Below, in pieces: positions 1-8,689 of a stretch of DNA of 64,000 bases. Within the stretch, counting starts at the first letter, position 1, and every line of letters begins with the position of its first letter. The DNA is from CAWDMN01 sp963803155. GTDB lineage: Bacteria; Acidobacteriota; Terriglobia; Versatilivoradales; Versatilivoraceae. Position numbers and translations under genes: made by a program. The stretch lies in NCBI GenBank assembly GCA_963803155.1, contig CAWDMN010000036.1, forward strand, positions 62,001 through 126,000, in the 5' to 3' direction. The notes under the pieces are model-generated. The model was given only the letters and a program-made list of their open reading frames with translations. It searched no databases and was not told the origin of the DNA.

Positions 1-1696
1 TGAAATTCCTGGCCTGGGTCTCCCGCGCCTGCGCTTCCGGCCCCTGGAGGGGAACTTCCTGGCTGGATTTTTCGATATTCTGGCCAGCGCTGTTATTCAA
101 AAGGGCCAGCACATTGATTTTGGCCTGGTATTTTTTCTCGTTGGGAACTGGCTGGAACTGGAATCCGGAGAGAGGAATTTCAGCGTAGATCAAGACATTG
201 CTGCGCCCCTTGCGTCCGGGGAATATTAAGGCGGCATGATGTAGCGGGACTTCAGCGGGTTCCGGCTTGGCCTGTAATGCCGACAGCATGGGCAATTCAA
301 AAGGGGCTTCGGCCTGCACGCCATTCGGGATGGCATAATACCCATCGCGGGTCCTGGCCATTGCGCCAGCCCGGTTGATTTTCACTTCGATCCGGCGGAA
401 TTTCCCATCGTAGTTGAGGTTGGTGGGAACATAACTCAGTTCATAGCGGATGTGCAGATCTTCGGAAATGCTGCGCAGGCCGGGCCGCAAATCGTTGGTA
501 TTGGCAATGAAAACCCCGCCAGTATGTTCGGCCAACCCCAGCAAATTTCCTTGGGCGGAAGCATGCTGGACATCTTCGGTGTGGTCAAAAAACATGGCCT
601 CTTCCCGGGTGACGGCCCCCCCTCGTTTGCGCTGCTGGCGCTCGCTCACTCCCGCCAAGTAATAGAGCTCGTGCCCCATGGCGCCAAGTTGGCTTTCTGG
701 ATTTAGTCCGGTGGCGTCGACGCAATAAAAACTGACGTTGGTCCGGTTGGCCGCGCTCGTCAAGTCGCGAAAGCGCAGGATCACCTGCGTGGGCAAATAG
801 AGCTGTTCCGCGAAGTAAACCACCGCCTTGCGGCCAGGGATGGCCTGTTCGGCCCGGACTATTTTCATGAGGGATTCGACCGAAGCGCGTCCTTGGATGG
901 TTTCATCGGCAATCGTCGCCACACGGGTCATGTTTAAGATCATTTCGTTGGCTTTGGCTTCGGCAGCGGCCGCCCCGATGGAACCACTGCCAGCAGAACT
1001 CTGGGAACCCGACGCCTGGGCCGCACTGGCGTCCGCAGCATCCGCGGATTGAGAAGCCTTATCCATGGCTTCGCGGACCGCGTCGACCGCCTCGGCAAAC
1101 TGTTGTGGGGTGCCGCCCGTCGCCAATTCCACAGCTGCCTGCAACCCGGCTGTCTCCCGGGTAAAGGGCGCAATGACCCGTAGGGTCATGTCAATGGCCA
1201 TGACGCTGACGAAATCGTTAGGGCCCAGTTCCTGAATGTACTGGCGAGCTGCCTGGCGGGCCATCAAGCGGCCATGAGTCGAAAGCCGGTCAAAAACCAA
1301 CGTCACATAGTTGGCCGGGGACTGAACGAACGCAACTGTCGGCATCGGCTGCTGTTGCGGCGCCGCTTCTTTCCTGGCTTCAGCAGCCGGTGCGGCTTCT
1401 TCCATCGCCGTCAAAGTGCTAATCTCGCGGAAGGATAAGATCTTCTGTGCAATGCCGTCTTCGAAAACTTGAAAGTCCGCTGAGTCGAGTTTTCGGACCT
1501 GCCGCCCCCGCTTATCGGTGACCACGACATCCAGCAGGACCTCGTTGACCCCAACCTTTATGACTTCCTCTCTGGAAGGAGATTGCGATTTTGTCGCATG
1601 CAATGGATTTCCTGTTTCAGAACCGTAGTGTTCATGGAGTGAGAGGAAAAGCAAAAAGACCCACGCAAACAACAATCTCAAATGAACCAACCTCAT
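1..1696 (-). CDS. VWFA-related Acidobacterial-type secreted protein (C-terminus outside the window)
   Basis: The reading frame is open from the window edge to an ATG at 1696 preceded by GGAAGGGG. The protein starts with a hydrophobic signal segment (about residues 6-20). A region with NEVLLDVVVTDKRG and DFQVFEDGIAQKI (about 51-86) is the hallmark lead-in of VWFA-related Acidobacterial domain proteins. A von Willebrand A fold follows from about residue 127, where YVTLVFDRLST replaces the canonical DxSxS metal site, so metal binding may be weak. An Ala/Ser/Gln-rich linker lies near 200. The family is exported and probably mediates protein-protein contact at the cell surface; no substrate is known. 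It is monocistronic as far as visible. The coding frame was read by hand from the minus strand. The 3' end lies beyond position 1. Confidence 0.85.
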   Translation of the reverse strand, partial: MRLVHLRLLFAWVFLLFLSLHEHYGSETGNPLHATKSQSPSREEVIKVGVNEVLLDVVVTDKRGRQVRKLDSADFQVFEDGIAQKILSFREISTLTAMEEAAPAAEARKEAAPQQQPMPTVAFVQSPANYVTLVFDRLSTHGRLMARQAARQYIQELGPNDFVSVMAIDMTLRVIAPFTRETAGLQAAVELATGGTPQQFAEAVDAVREAMDKASQSADAADASAAQASGSQSSAGSGSIGAAAAEAKANEMILNMTRVATIADETIQGRASVESLMKIVRAEQAIPGRKAVVYFAEQLYLPTQVILRFRDLTSAANRTNVSFYCVDATGLNPESQLGAMGHELYYLAGVSERQQRKRGGAVTREEAMFFDHTEDVQHASAQGNLLGLAEHTGGVFIANTNDLRPGLRSISEDLHIRYELSYVPTNLNYDGKFRRIEVKINRAGAMARTRDGYYAIPNGVQAEAPFELPMLSALQAKPEPAEVPLHHAALIFPGRKGRSNVLIYAEIPLSGFQFQPVPNEKKYQAKINVLALLNNSAGQNIEKSSQEVPLQGPEAQARETQARNF

Positions 1697-1794
1697 GGCA
1701 CCCCTTCCAAAACAGTTTGCGATCCTCACTACCATTTTATCCAAATTCCCTGGCGTTGGGCAGGACTAATTCGACAACCATTTTCTGACGTTTT

Positions 1795-2056
1795 GTGCTG
1801 GTTGGCTGGCATTGTTGCGCTGTTTTGCCCACTAGCGCGAAGTGACAACGAGCGATCAGCCAAGCTTTTCTGGCACTGCATCGCTTCTGTACATCTCCGT
1901 CCAACACTCGCTATCGCTTCGTGCTGGTTGGCTGGCAGGGTTGTGCTGTTTTGCCAAGCCACTAGCGCGAAGTGACAACGAGCGATCAGCCAAGCTTTAC
2001 TAGCACTGCATCGCCCAACACTCGCTGTCGCTTCGTGCTGGTTGGTTAGCATAGTT
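1795..2056. repeat. Imperfect tandem repeat, two units plus part of a third
   Basis: Units begin with GTGCTGGTTGG at 1795, 1921 and 2035. The first unit is 126 bp, the second 114 bp, and the third stops after about 20 bp. Units 1 and 2 share a long segment containing GCGAAGTGACAACGAGCG, then diverge by a short insertion in unit 1 near 1888-1905. Open frames across the repeat on either strand are probably by-products. The stretch lies between the VWA gene and the terminator of the TonB receptor; no gene is recognised here. Confidence 0.8.
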
Positions 2057-2073
2057 GGTTCATTTTGAGGTGC

Positions 2074-2120
2074 AAAAAAAAAGCACCGGATCCTTAGGTT
2101 ATGCTGAAGGATCCGGTGCT
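2074..2120 (-). terminator. Rho-independent terminator of TonB receptor 1
   Basis: A perfect 14-bp stem (arms 2082-2095 and 2107-2120, AGCACCGGATCCTT paired with its complement) encloses an 11-nt loop. On the minus strand it is followed directly by a run of T residues (A run at 2074-2082 on the plus strand). It sits 24 bp past the stop codon of the receptor gene. This is one of the clearest terminators in the window. Confidence 0.93.
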
Positions 2121-2143
2121 GGAAATTTACATCAAGTTAAGTG

Positions 2144-5100
2144 TTAGAAGTAGAACTTCGCAGCAAATGATATGACCCGTTTGCCGAACTTCGACTCGGG
2201 GACACCAAAAGGAACGCTGCCTTGGTCATGCCGAACACCATCCACAAAATTCAGTATCAGGGACTGGCTGTCAGACCTGAAAGAGTCCAGAGGATGATTC
2301 AGGAAGTTGAAGGCCGAGAAACGCAGTTGGATTTTGCGGCTCTCATTCTTCCCAACCTGGAAGTTTTTGTAAATCGCCAGATCGTGGTTCTGGAAATAAG
2401 GCCCATGGACATAGGGATCAACAAAGTCCCCATTGACACCCAGTTGTCCATCGGCAGTTTGGTACGGTGACGCAAAACAGTCCCCGTTGATATACTGGCC
2501 GGGTTTCAGATTCGCGGCCGGGTTACAGGTCACCAGTGGCATAAGGGGTATGGCATTCGATCCGGTAACCTGTGCCTGCCCGATGCCGACCTGCTGAAGC
2601 AAGCCGTTCGAAGCATTCACTCGAAGGTAGGTTGAAGTCAAGTTAAAATTCCCGTTCGAAGAATAAGGAGCAATGTTCGCCCCACTCGTGAACGTGGAAA
2701 TACCTGAGAACTGCCAGCCGTTGACAACGCCACCTCCGATCTTGGCTGAAGCAGAGTCACCTTTAATCAATTTCGGAATTTGGTAACTGTAGGCAATGGC
2801 AAGGTTGTGGGTACGGTCAAAGGCCAACGGACCCCACTCAGCCATCCTCTGGTTGTCCACTCCAGGAACGTTGTACGTTAAATTTCCCGAACTGTTGCCG
2901 CCATTACGAAATCCCATAGCTTTGCCCCAAGTGTAAGCAACGGAGTAAGTGAACCGACCGGTTTGGCGGGCCAACAAGGCTTGGAAAGAATTGTAATTGG
3001 CGAATTGAGTGTGATTTTGAGTGTAAATGTTGGAATAATTTACCCGGGGGCGATAGGTATTCCAATCGAAAGTTGCGCCCCAAGGCTGAATCACACTGCC
3101 TGCTGGAACGTAATTGATATCCTCACGTCCGTTGTTGCCAAGTCCCCCTGATTTGTTCCCCACATAGGAAACCTCCAACAACATTGCTTTAGGCAGACGT
3201 TGGGAAATAGTGACGTTCCAGTTCATAGTGTGTGGCATGTTGTTGTCAGCGGAATCCACCGTATTCACACCCTGCCTGCCGTAAATAGCCTTCGACAGAG
3301 CAGTATCTACATCTTTTAAAGTATAGACCCCCTGCGCAGGGCCAAGTGAAGTTCCTAGTGTCATCGGTGGATTGTCAAATTGACCAGCCTGTTGGGCATC
3401 GTGATAATAGTACATGCCCCACCCGCCGCGCAGCACGGTATTCTTCAATATAGAATAAGCCATACCAAGGCGAGGCTGGTAGAAGAGCGCTCGAGTTGCA
3501 TACCCGGCGAGCGGAATGCTTGAAGTTGTGTTGTTATCCTGGAGACCGGTCCATTTGGTCAAATCCGCGGGATTGTTGCTGTAAGTGCTCTCGTTCCAAA
3601 TGGAGGCGGCAATCCCGTGGCGGCCGTACCAAGGCTGGATGTGCGACACGCGAAGTCCCATTTCCAGAGTGAGGTTTGGCTTGGCTTTCCAGCTGTCTTG
3701 AGCAAAACCTTCAAACATGTTATAGGCTTCGTCGTTGACTACGTTCTTGCTGATTTGTTGAAATGTACCATTGGTATTCCCGCCTATCCAGTCGGTGAAC
3801 TCATTCCCCGTGCTATTCCCATCCCAGAAGCTGCTTTGAAAGTAGCCTTGGTCATAGCCACTGTTGGGTTGTTTGTTAATAATATTCTCAAAGCTGCCAC
3901 CGAACTTGAAGGTGTGGGTGCCTTTAACTTTGGTCACGTTATCCGAAAAACTTGTCAAGTGCTTGGTCGCATAGAGAATGGGGTTGTAGCCCCCATTCAT
4001 CCAAATATTGCTGGGGCCAGACCAAGACACCACGCCGGGGATAAGGTCAACGTTGTTATGGAAGATTCCCTGGTAAGGAAATCCAAGAGCTGACTTGGAC
4101 ATCTTGGAAGGATCCTGGAGGACGTTGGCAAAATCCACGTAAGTATAGGCGAAAACGAATTCATTGGTGAGGGTGGGGTTGAACACCTTCGCCAGGTTGA
4201 CGGAAACCGATTGGGAGGTGTTGTCACCAACGCTCCCCCCAGGCAGCGGGACACTGGACTGATCCCACCAGAGGCCATAAACAAAAGGCTGCAGTTCCTT
4301 CTCACGCTGATAACGGGCATACAGCTTGGTGTTATCGCTGATGCTGTAATCTACGCGAAGGACCTGCATGTTCATGTTTTGTTTGATCGGATCATTGCTT
4401 CCCCAGTTGTATCCATTGTGCTGCGAGGGATCCCAATTTGCCGATGGATACATCTTATATATGATCAAGCCGCCCGGATCAATGGCATTCGCGCCAGTCG
4501 GATGACCACTGGTCCAACCATGCGCATTCGGAATCGCTTGCGCTCCAGGATTGGCGGTCAATAAGCTCATCTGCCCGTCAGAGTTGCTGAAATCATTATT
4601 CCGGTTGGCGTCAGTCGGGACCACGGCGCGGTGGACCCCCACATCGATGTTCTGGCGGATCCATTCCGAACCGAAGAAGAAAAACAACTTGTCCTTATTT
4701 TTGTTAAAGCTCCATCCGGGGATCTTGACCGGACCGCCGATGTTAAAGCCCGGGAAAGAAAAATCGCTGTTGGGTTTCGAGAAACCTTGCGCTTTGGCAA
4801 AATATTCCTCGGAGTTTAATTCATGACGCCGGCCGGTATAATAAACCGTTCCATGATATTCGCTGGTGCCGGATTTGGCCACCGAGCTGACGACAACCGG
4901 GCCTTTGGAGTTCTCGGCCGTGAAATTGGAGGTTTGGACTTTGAACTCTTGAATCATGTCCACGTTGGGGGAAACTGGCGAAGCGCAATTGCACCCGGGG
5001 TCAGAAACGTGCGCTCCATCCGCGGTGATGTCAATGGCGTCGTTACGGCCGCCGTTGGCGCTGTAGTTGCCAATGGCGCTCTGCTTTCCACCCGCGCCGT

Positions 5101-5677
5101 TACCGTTGATTCCCATGTATTCACCGGTATAGCCTGAGCGGTTGGAAATGTCACCATTCACCATCACCATGCCGGGGAGAATCTTTAATAATTCAGTGGC
5201 GTCCCGTCCAATAATGGATAAATTTTGAATTTGGGTAGCGGTAATGACTTCAGATTTTTCCGCGGAATCGACCGGCACAATTTCGCCGGCTTCGGCGGAA
5301 ACCGTAATGGTCTGGTTTTCCGAACCGGGAACAATGACAATATCGTCGATATTGATTTTATCGCCAGGGTGCACGACAATTCCGATTCGTTCCCAGGTCT
5401 GAAAACCTTTCAATTCAACCCGCACTTTATAAGTCTTAGCTTGAAGCGCGGTAAACACGAAAAAGCCATCATTGTTACTGACACTCTTGCGGGTGTCATT
5501 TGTAGCCTCGTCAATTAGAACGACGGTGGCATTGGGAACCACAGCTTTGCTCTGGTCCATGACAGTCCCAGTAACCGTTGCAGTGGCCTGTCCAAAAACT
5601 GCGGGAGCCATGGTTAGCATCACAAGAAAAATGCCTAGAAACACCATGGAACCCAGCATGAACGACCTCTTTCTCAT
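2144..5677 (-). CDS. Oar-like TonB-dependent outer-membrane receptor 1
   Basis: About 1177 residues from an ATG at 5677 with a strong Shine-Dalgarno (GGAAGGAGGACC); an upstream in-frame ATG at 5737 lacks one and would precede the signal peptide by 20 residues. Order of parts: signal peptide (1-30), carboxypeptidase-regulatory-like beta-sandwich (about 31-115, GTVMDQSKAVVPNATV), plug (about 130-260) and a long beta-barrel ending in an aromatic residue (AAKFYF), as expected for outer-membrane insertion. Members of this family are large acidobacterial/myxobacterial proteins thought to import or bind oligosaccharides or peptides with TonB-ExbBD; no substrate can be read here. It is monocistronic with its own terminator and a 955-bp gene-free leader. 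No TonB or ExbBD gene lies in the window. Confidence 0.93.
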   Translation of the reverse strand: MRKRSFMLGSMVFLGIFLVMLTMAPAVFGQATATVTGTVMDQSKAVVPNATVVLIDEATNDTRKSVSNNDGFFVFTALQAKTYKVRVELKGFQTWERIGIVVHPGDKINIDDIVIVPGSENQTITVSAEAGEIVPVDSAEKSEVITATQIQNLSIIGRDATELLKILPGMVMVNGDISNRSGYTGEYMGINGNGAGGKQSAIGNYSANGGRNDAIDITADGAHVSDPGCNCASPVSPNVDMIQEFKVQTSNFTAENSKGPVVVSSVAKSGTSEYHGTVYYTGRRHELNSEEYFAKAQGFSKPNSDFSFPGFNIGGPVKIPGWSFNKNKDKLFFFFGSEWIRQNIDVGVHRAVVPTDANRNNDFSNSDGQMSLLTANPGAQAIPNAHGWTSGHPTGANAIDPGGLIIYKMYPSANWDPSQHNGYNWGSNDPIKQNMNMQVLRVDYSISDNTKLYARYQREKELQPFVYGLWWDQSSVPLPGGSVGDNTSQSVSVNLAKVFNPTLTNEFVFAYTYVDFANVLQDPSKMSKSALGFPYQGIFHNNVDLIPGVVSWSGPSNIWMNGGYNPILYATKHLTSFSDNVTKVKGTHTFKFGGSFENIINKQPNSGYDQGYFQSSFWDGNSTGNEFTDWIGGNTNGTFQQISKNVVNDEAYNMFEGFAQDSWKAKPNLTLEMGLRVSHIQPWYGRHGIAASIWNESTYSNNPADLTKWTGLQDNNTTSSIPLAGYATRALFYQPRLGMAYSILKNTVLRGGWGMYYYHDAQQAGQFDNPPMTLGTSLGPAQGVYTLKDVDTALSKAIYGRQGVNTVDSADNNMPHTMNWNVTISQRLPKAMLLEVSYVGNKSGGLGNNGREDINYVPAGSVIQPWGATFDWNTYRPRVNYSNIYTQNHTQFANYNSFQALLARQTGRFTYSVAYTWGKAMGFRNGGNSSGNLTYNVPGVDNQRMAEWGPLAFDRTHNLAIAYSYQIPKLIKGDSASAKIGGGVVNGWQFSGISTFTSGANIAPYSSNGNFNLTSTYLRVNASNGLLQQVGIGQAQVTGSNAIPLMPLVTCNPAANLKPGQYINGDCFASPYQTADGQLGVNGDFVDPYVHGPYFQNHDLAIYKNFQVGKNESRKIQLRFSAFNFLNHPLDSFRSDSQSLILNFVDGVRHDQGSVPFGVPESKFGKRVISFAAKFYF

Positions 5678-6632
5678 TGGTCCTCCTTCCTTTCTCCAAA
5701 AATGGCTCATCGCCAGAAATGATTTTTTTTCTACCAACCCAGTGATTTTGAGGATAGTAGAAGTGCACGTAGATGATGTGGCATTCCCATTACGGATCGG
5801 GTTGGTGGCCCAACCTCTTTTACTTCCGTAACCACGGCTGATTTGGCGGCAACTTTCGCTGCCAGGATGGATTGAGACAGATTGAAAATCTTATTGTGAC
5901 CATCTACCGCTTAATTGGCATGAGCGGGAGTCGGTCCATAGGGGTCTAGCTTCCAGCGAGATCGAAGCTCTCCAATCTTGCATTCTCTAAAACAATAAAT
6001 GGATTACAATAAGACAAGTATGAATTTATCATGATCAAAACTAAAGACAAGGTTAAAGGGGTAAAGTGGGGTAAACGCGCACATGTAAAATTTGCAGCTA
6101 CGCCATCCAAGCAGAAAAAAACAGGATTCTAATGGGAAAATAAAAACAAAAAGAAAGTTATCCTAAGAATTCAGTGCCCTTAAACAAAAACGCGACAATC
6201 GAAGGGACATTATCAAAGTTCCTATCAAAAATTAAAGAGAGAATATTTTTCAGGAACAACGCAATAGCTTCAGGATGAGTTTCTTTCTCAAATTATTCTA
6301 TTTTTATCGCTCGAATGTTTTCACTACGACTCTTCTTGCACTTATCTCAATACAAGTAAAACCGTTGAAAAAATAGGACTGAATTGAATATTGCGCAACC
6401 ATTGGGGTAGCGACTTGAGCTAAGATGGAGTCGAGGCCTGAACAGAAATATTTTGTTCTTTCATTGCCGCTGAATGGGCGGAAATCTAAAACTATCGGAA
6501 AAAAACAGGAGACAACCAAGGGTTACTTGCAGGGGTTACAAAAAAATGTTGATTCCCCACAGCGGATCATATAGTATTGAAACGAAAAAATTAAATTCTC
6601 TTAACCTCCTTTCAGACAAGCGACGGTAACAA
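5678..6632. other. Gene-free AT-rich intergenic region between divergent genes
   Basis: This stretch separates TonB receptor 1 (minus) from the malectin-domain gene (plus). Reading both strands I find no recognisable protein. A 33-codon lysine-rich frame at 6031-6132 and a 71-codon minus-strand frame at 6304-6519 have no convincing start signal or motif. The composition is noticeably AT-rich, which fits promoter and regulatory DNA. No clear operator was identified. Confidence 0.6.
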
Positions 6633-8399
6633 GTGGCCCCACTAGATTCCAAATCAGACTTTGAATTGGAAAAAAATGAATTGCATGCCGTGCTCAGCTC
6701 GAAGTTGTTTTTGCGGGCACCCAGCCTCATCAATTTTTTAAACTACGTTTGCCGAAAATACTTCGAAGGAACTGCCGGCCAAATCAAGGAATACAATATT
6801 GCGACTGAAGCCTTTGGACGTTCGGAAGATTTTCAGCAAAAAGAGGACCCCATCGTCCGCGTGGAGGCCAATCGTTTACGCAAGCGTTTAGTTCAATTTT
6901 ATGAAACCGAGGGAGCAAACCATCAGATTCGGTTGACCATCCCCCCGGGACAATATGCTCCGGAATTTGTGCCGATGGAAAAGGTCCCCACTCCTTCAAT
7001 CCCAATCGCCGCTAAAACTGAAGAAGCCAGAATAATTCCCCCAGGACATAAAGCGGTTGCTGAGATGGGCCCATTTTCCGCCATCCCCAAGGAAACCTCA
7101 CCAGCCCGGTCCGATTATTTTCCAATGGCTCCCTGGATGATTGATGAAGTGATCCCCTCTGCATCTCAGCCGGAAGAAGTTCGGGATGTGGGCACTATTG
7201 TCCCCGAAATCGCACCAGTGGTCGAGAGAGGGGCAACCCCGGCGGCTATGCCTGTTCCATCAAAATCCAGCGCCGGTGCATTTTCACGGCTTCGCTGGAG
7301 CAGGGTAATTCTCGGAGTCACCGTTATCGTCGTGGTTTTTTTCATAGGCTACAGGATGCGCTCTCGCGGTCCTTTGACGACATCCCCGCAGCAGCGGCTC
7401 GGTCAGCCCGCGGCGGAAGTGACTGTGCCCTTGATGACTGGTCCTGAAAATTCCATGCGCATACTGGCTGGCTCTACTTTGACACAGTATGTCGACTATC
7501 TGGGCCACGTTTGGCAGGGTGACAAATATTTTACCGGTGGGAACCCGGTTCATTTCCCCAACCTGTCCATTGCGGTGACGCAAGATCCGGAGATTTACCG
7601 CTCCGCCCGAGAAGGGGATTTTGCTTACGATATTCCGCTAAAACCCAACACCTATGAACTCCGGCTTCATTTTTCGGAAAACACATATGGACCGGACACT
7701 CCCGATGGTGGAGGTGAATCCAGCCGTTTGGTCAATATGACCGCCAATGGCAGGAAACTGCTGGATCAATTTGATATCCTCTCCGATGCTGGAGGCGGAA
7801 GAACCGCCGACATCAAAATTTTCAAGGACATCACCCCTGAAAATGGCGTGTTACATCTGGCCTTTTCCGGTTTCAAGGTGAAAGGGATCGTCAGCGGAAT
7901 AGAAGTGGTTCCCTCCATGCCCGGCCGTATTCTTCCCATTCGAATCGCGACGAGGAACACCGCCCATTATTCCAAGGATCAAAGACTTTGGGAAGTCGAC
8001 CGTTTCTTTCGCGGTGGCCGGCAAGTCCAGAGAAATGTTCCAATCCAGGGCACGGACGATCCGGAACTCTTTCAGAGCGAGCGATTCGGGAACTTTAGCT
8101 ACATCATTCCCGTCTCTCAGGGACGGTATCAACTGAATTTATATTTTGTCGATAATGAATCAAGGACCGCTGCCCCTCCCATCCAAACCGCTCCCCCTCG
8201 ATTATTCAACGTGCTCTGCAATGGGGAAGCGCTGCTTAGGAATTTCGATATTGTTCGTGAAGCGGGAGGCGCCAATCATTCGCTGATCAAGTATTTTCAG
8301 GGAATCAAACCCAACGCACAGGACAAAATCATTCTGAGTTTTGTGCCAATTTCCCATTACGCGACGGTCAGTGCCATTGAGGTTTTGCCTGAAGATTGA
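6633..8399 (+). CDS. Membrane protein: putative sensor N-domain, one TM helix, two malectin-like domains
   Basis: 588 residues. The start is a GTG, forced by an in-frame TAA two codons upstream. Residues about 12-112 match a domain common in acidobacterial and proteobacterial signalling proteins (FLNYVCRKYFEG, IKEYNIATEAFGR, DPIVRVEANRLRKRL, IPPGQYAPEF), usually fused to TPRs or winged-helix regulators. A Pro-rich linker leads to one membrane helix (about 224-240). The exterior part holds two malectin-type carbohydrate-binding modules (about 275-420 and 430-586; HVWQGDKYFTGG, YELRLHFSE, RLWEVDRFFRGG, YQLNLYFVD). The layout suggests a cytoplasmic head coupled to an external sugar-binding region, next to glycosidase and TonB genes. 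A signalling role is inference; no kinase or cyclase motif is visible. Confidence 0.75.
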   Translation: MAPLDSKSDFELEKNELHAVLSSKLFLRAPSLINFLNYVCRKYFEGTAGQIKEYNIATEAFGRSEDFQQKEDPIVRVEANRLRKRLVQFYETEGANHQIRLTIPPGQYAPEFVPMEKVPTPSIPIAAKTEEARIIPPGHKAVAEMGPFSAIPKETSPARSDYFPMAPWMIDEVIPSASQPEEVRDVGTIVPEIAPVVERGATPAAMPVPSKSSAGAFSRLRWSRVILGVTVIVVVFFIGYRMRSRGPLTTSPQQRLGQPAAEVTVPLMTGPENSMRILAGSTLTQYVDYLGHVWQGDKYFTGGNPVHFPNLSIAVTQDPEIYRSAREGDFAYDIPLKPNTYELRLHFSENTYGPDTPDGGGESSRLVNMTANGRKLLDQFDILSDAGGGRTADIKIFKDITPENGVLHLAFSGFKVKGIVSGIEVVPSMPGRILPIRIATRNTAHYSKDQRLWEVDRFFRGGRQVQRNVPIQGTDDPELFQSERFGNFSYIIPVSQGRYQLNLYFVDNESRTAAPPIQTAPPRLFNVLCNGEALLRNFDIVREAGGANHSLIKYFQGIKPNAQDKIILSFVPISHYATVSAIEVLPED

Positions 8400-8576
8400 T
8401 CTCCCCCACCATTCGCCATTGTCAGTTCCATCGCCGCTGAATTTCGCCTCTACAAACTTAAGGATATTATTTTGAGACCTCAAAGGGCTTGAAGAGCTGT
8501 GAGGTCGGAAGATTTTCACTGTCTTGTTATGCCCGTAGCGCTGGCATGCGATGTTCCTTGGGAAAGTAGCATTGAC

Positions 8577-8640
8577 GGAGGCGGGGGATGCTCACATCCC
8601 GCTCTTTGCTTCGCGCCGAGAGAGCACGGCACCTCCAGAT
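8577..8640 (+). repeat. Dispersed repeat, copy 1 (related to 33533-33600)
   Basis: The segment shares GAGGCGGG, ATGCTC, the 17-mer TTTGCTTCGCGCCGAGA and a trailing ACGGC.C.TCCA with the reverse complement of 33533-33600. It has an extra short insertion after ATGCTC. It lies in the 290-bp gap between the convergent malectin gene and the DUF1080 fusion gene. No protein is recognised in the gap. Confidence 0.6.
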
Positions 8641-8689
8641 ACCTTGCCAGACGATCGACGATTTGTAACCGGCTACTCGGATATGAGCA

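Noticed and set aside
1729..2052. A 107-codon minus-strand frame across the tandem repeat
   Set aside because: It is built of the repeat units, has no family motif and no start signal.
6031..6132. A 33-codon lysine-rich frame
   Set aside because: No ribosome-binding site, AT-rich surroundings and no recognisable family; likely chance.
6304..6519. A 71-codon minus-strand frame
   Set aside because: No motif or start signal; lies in AT-rich non-coding DNA.
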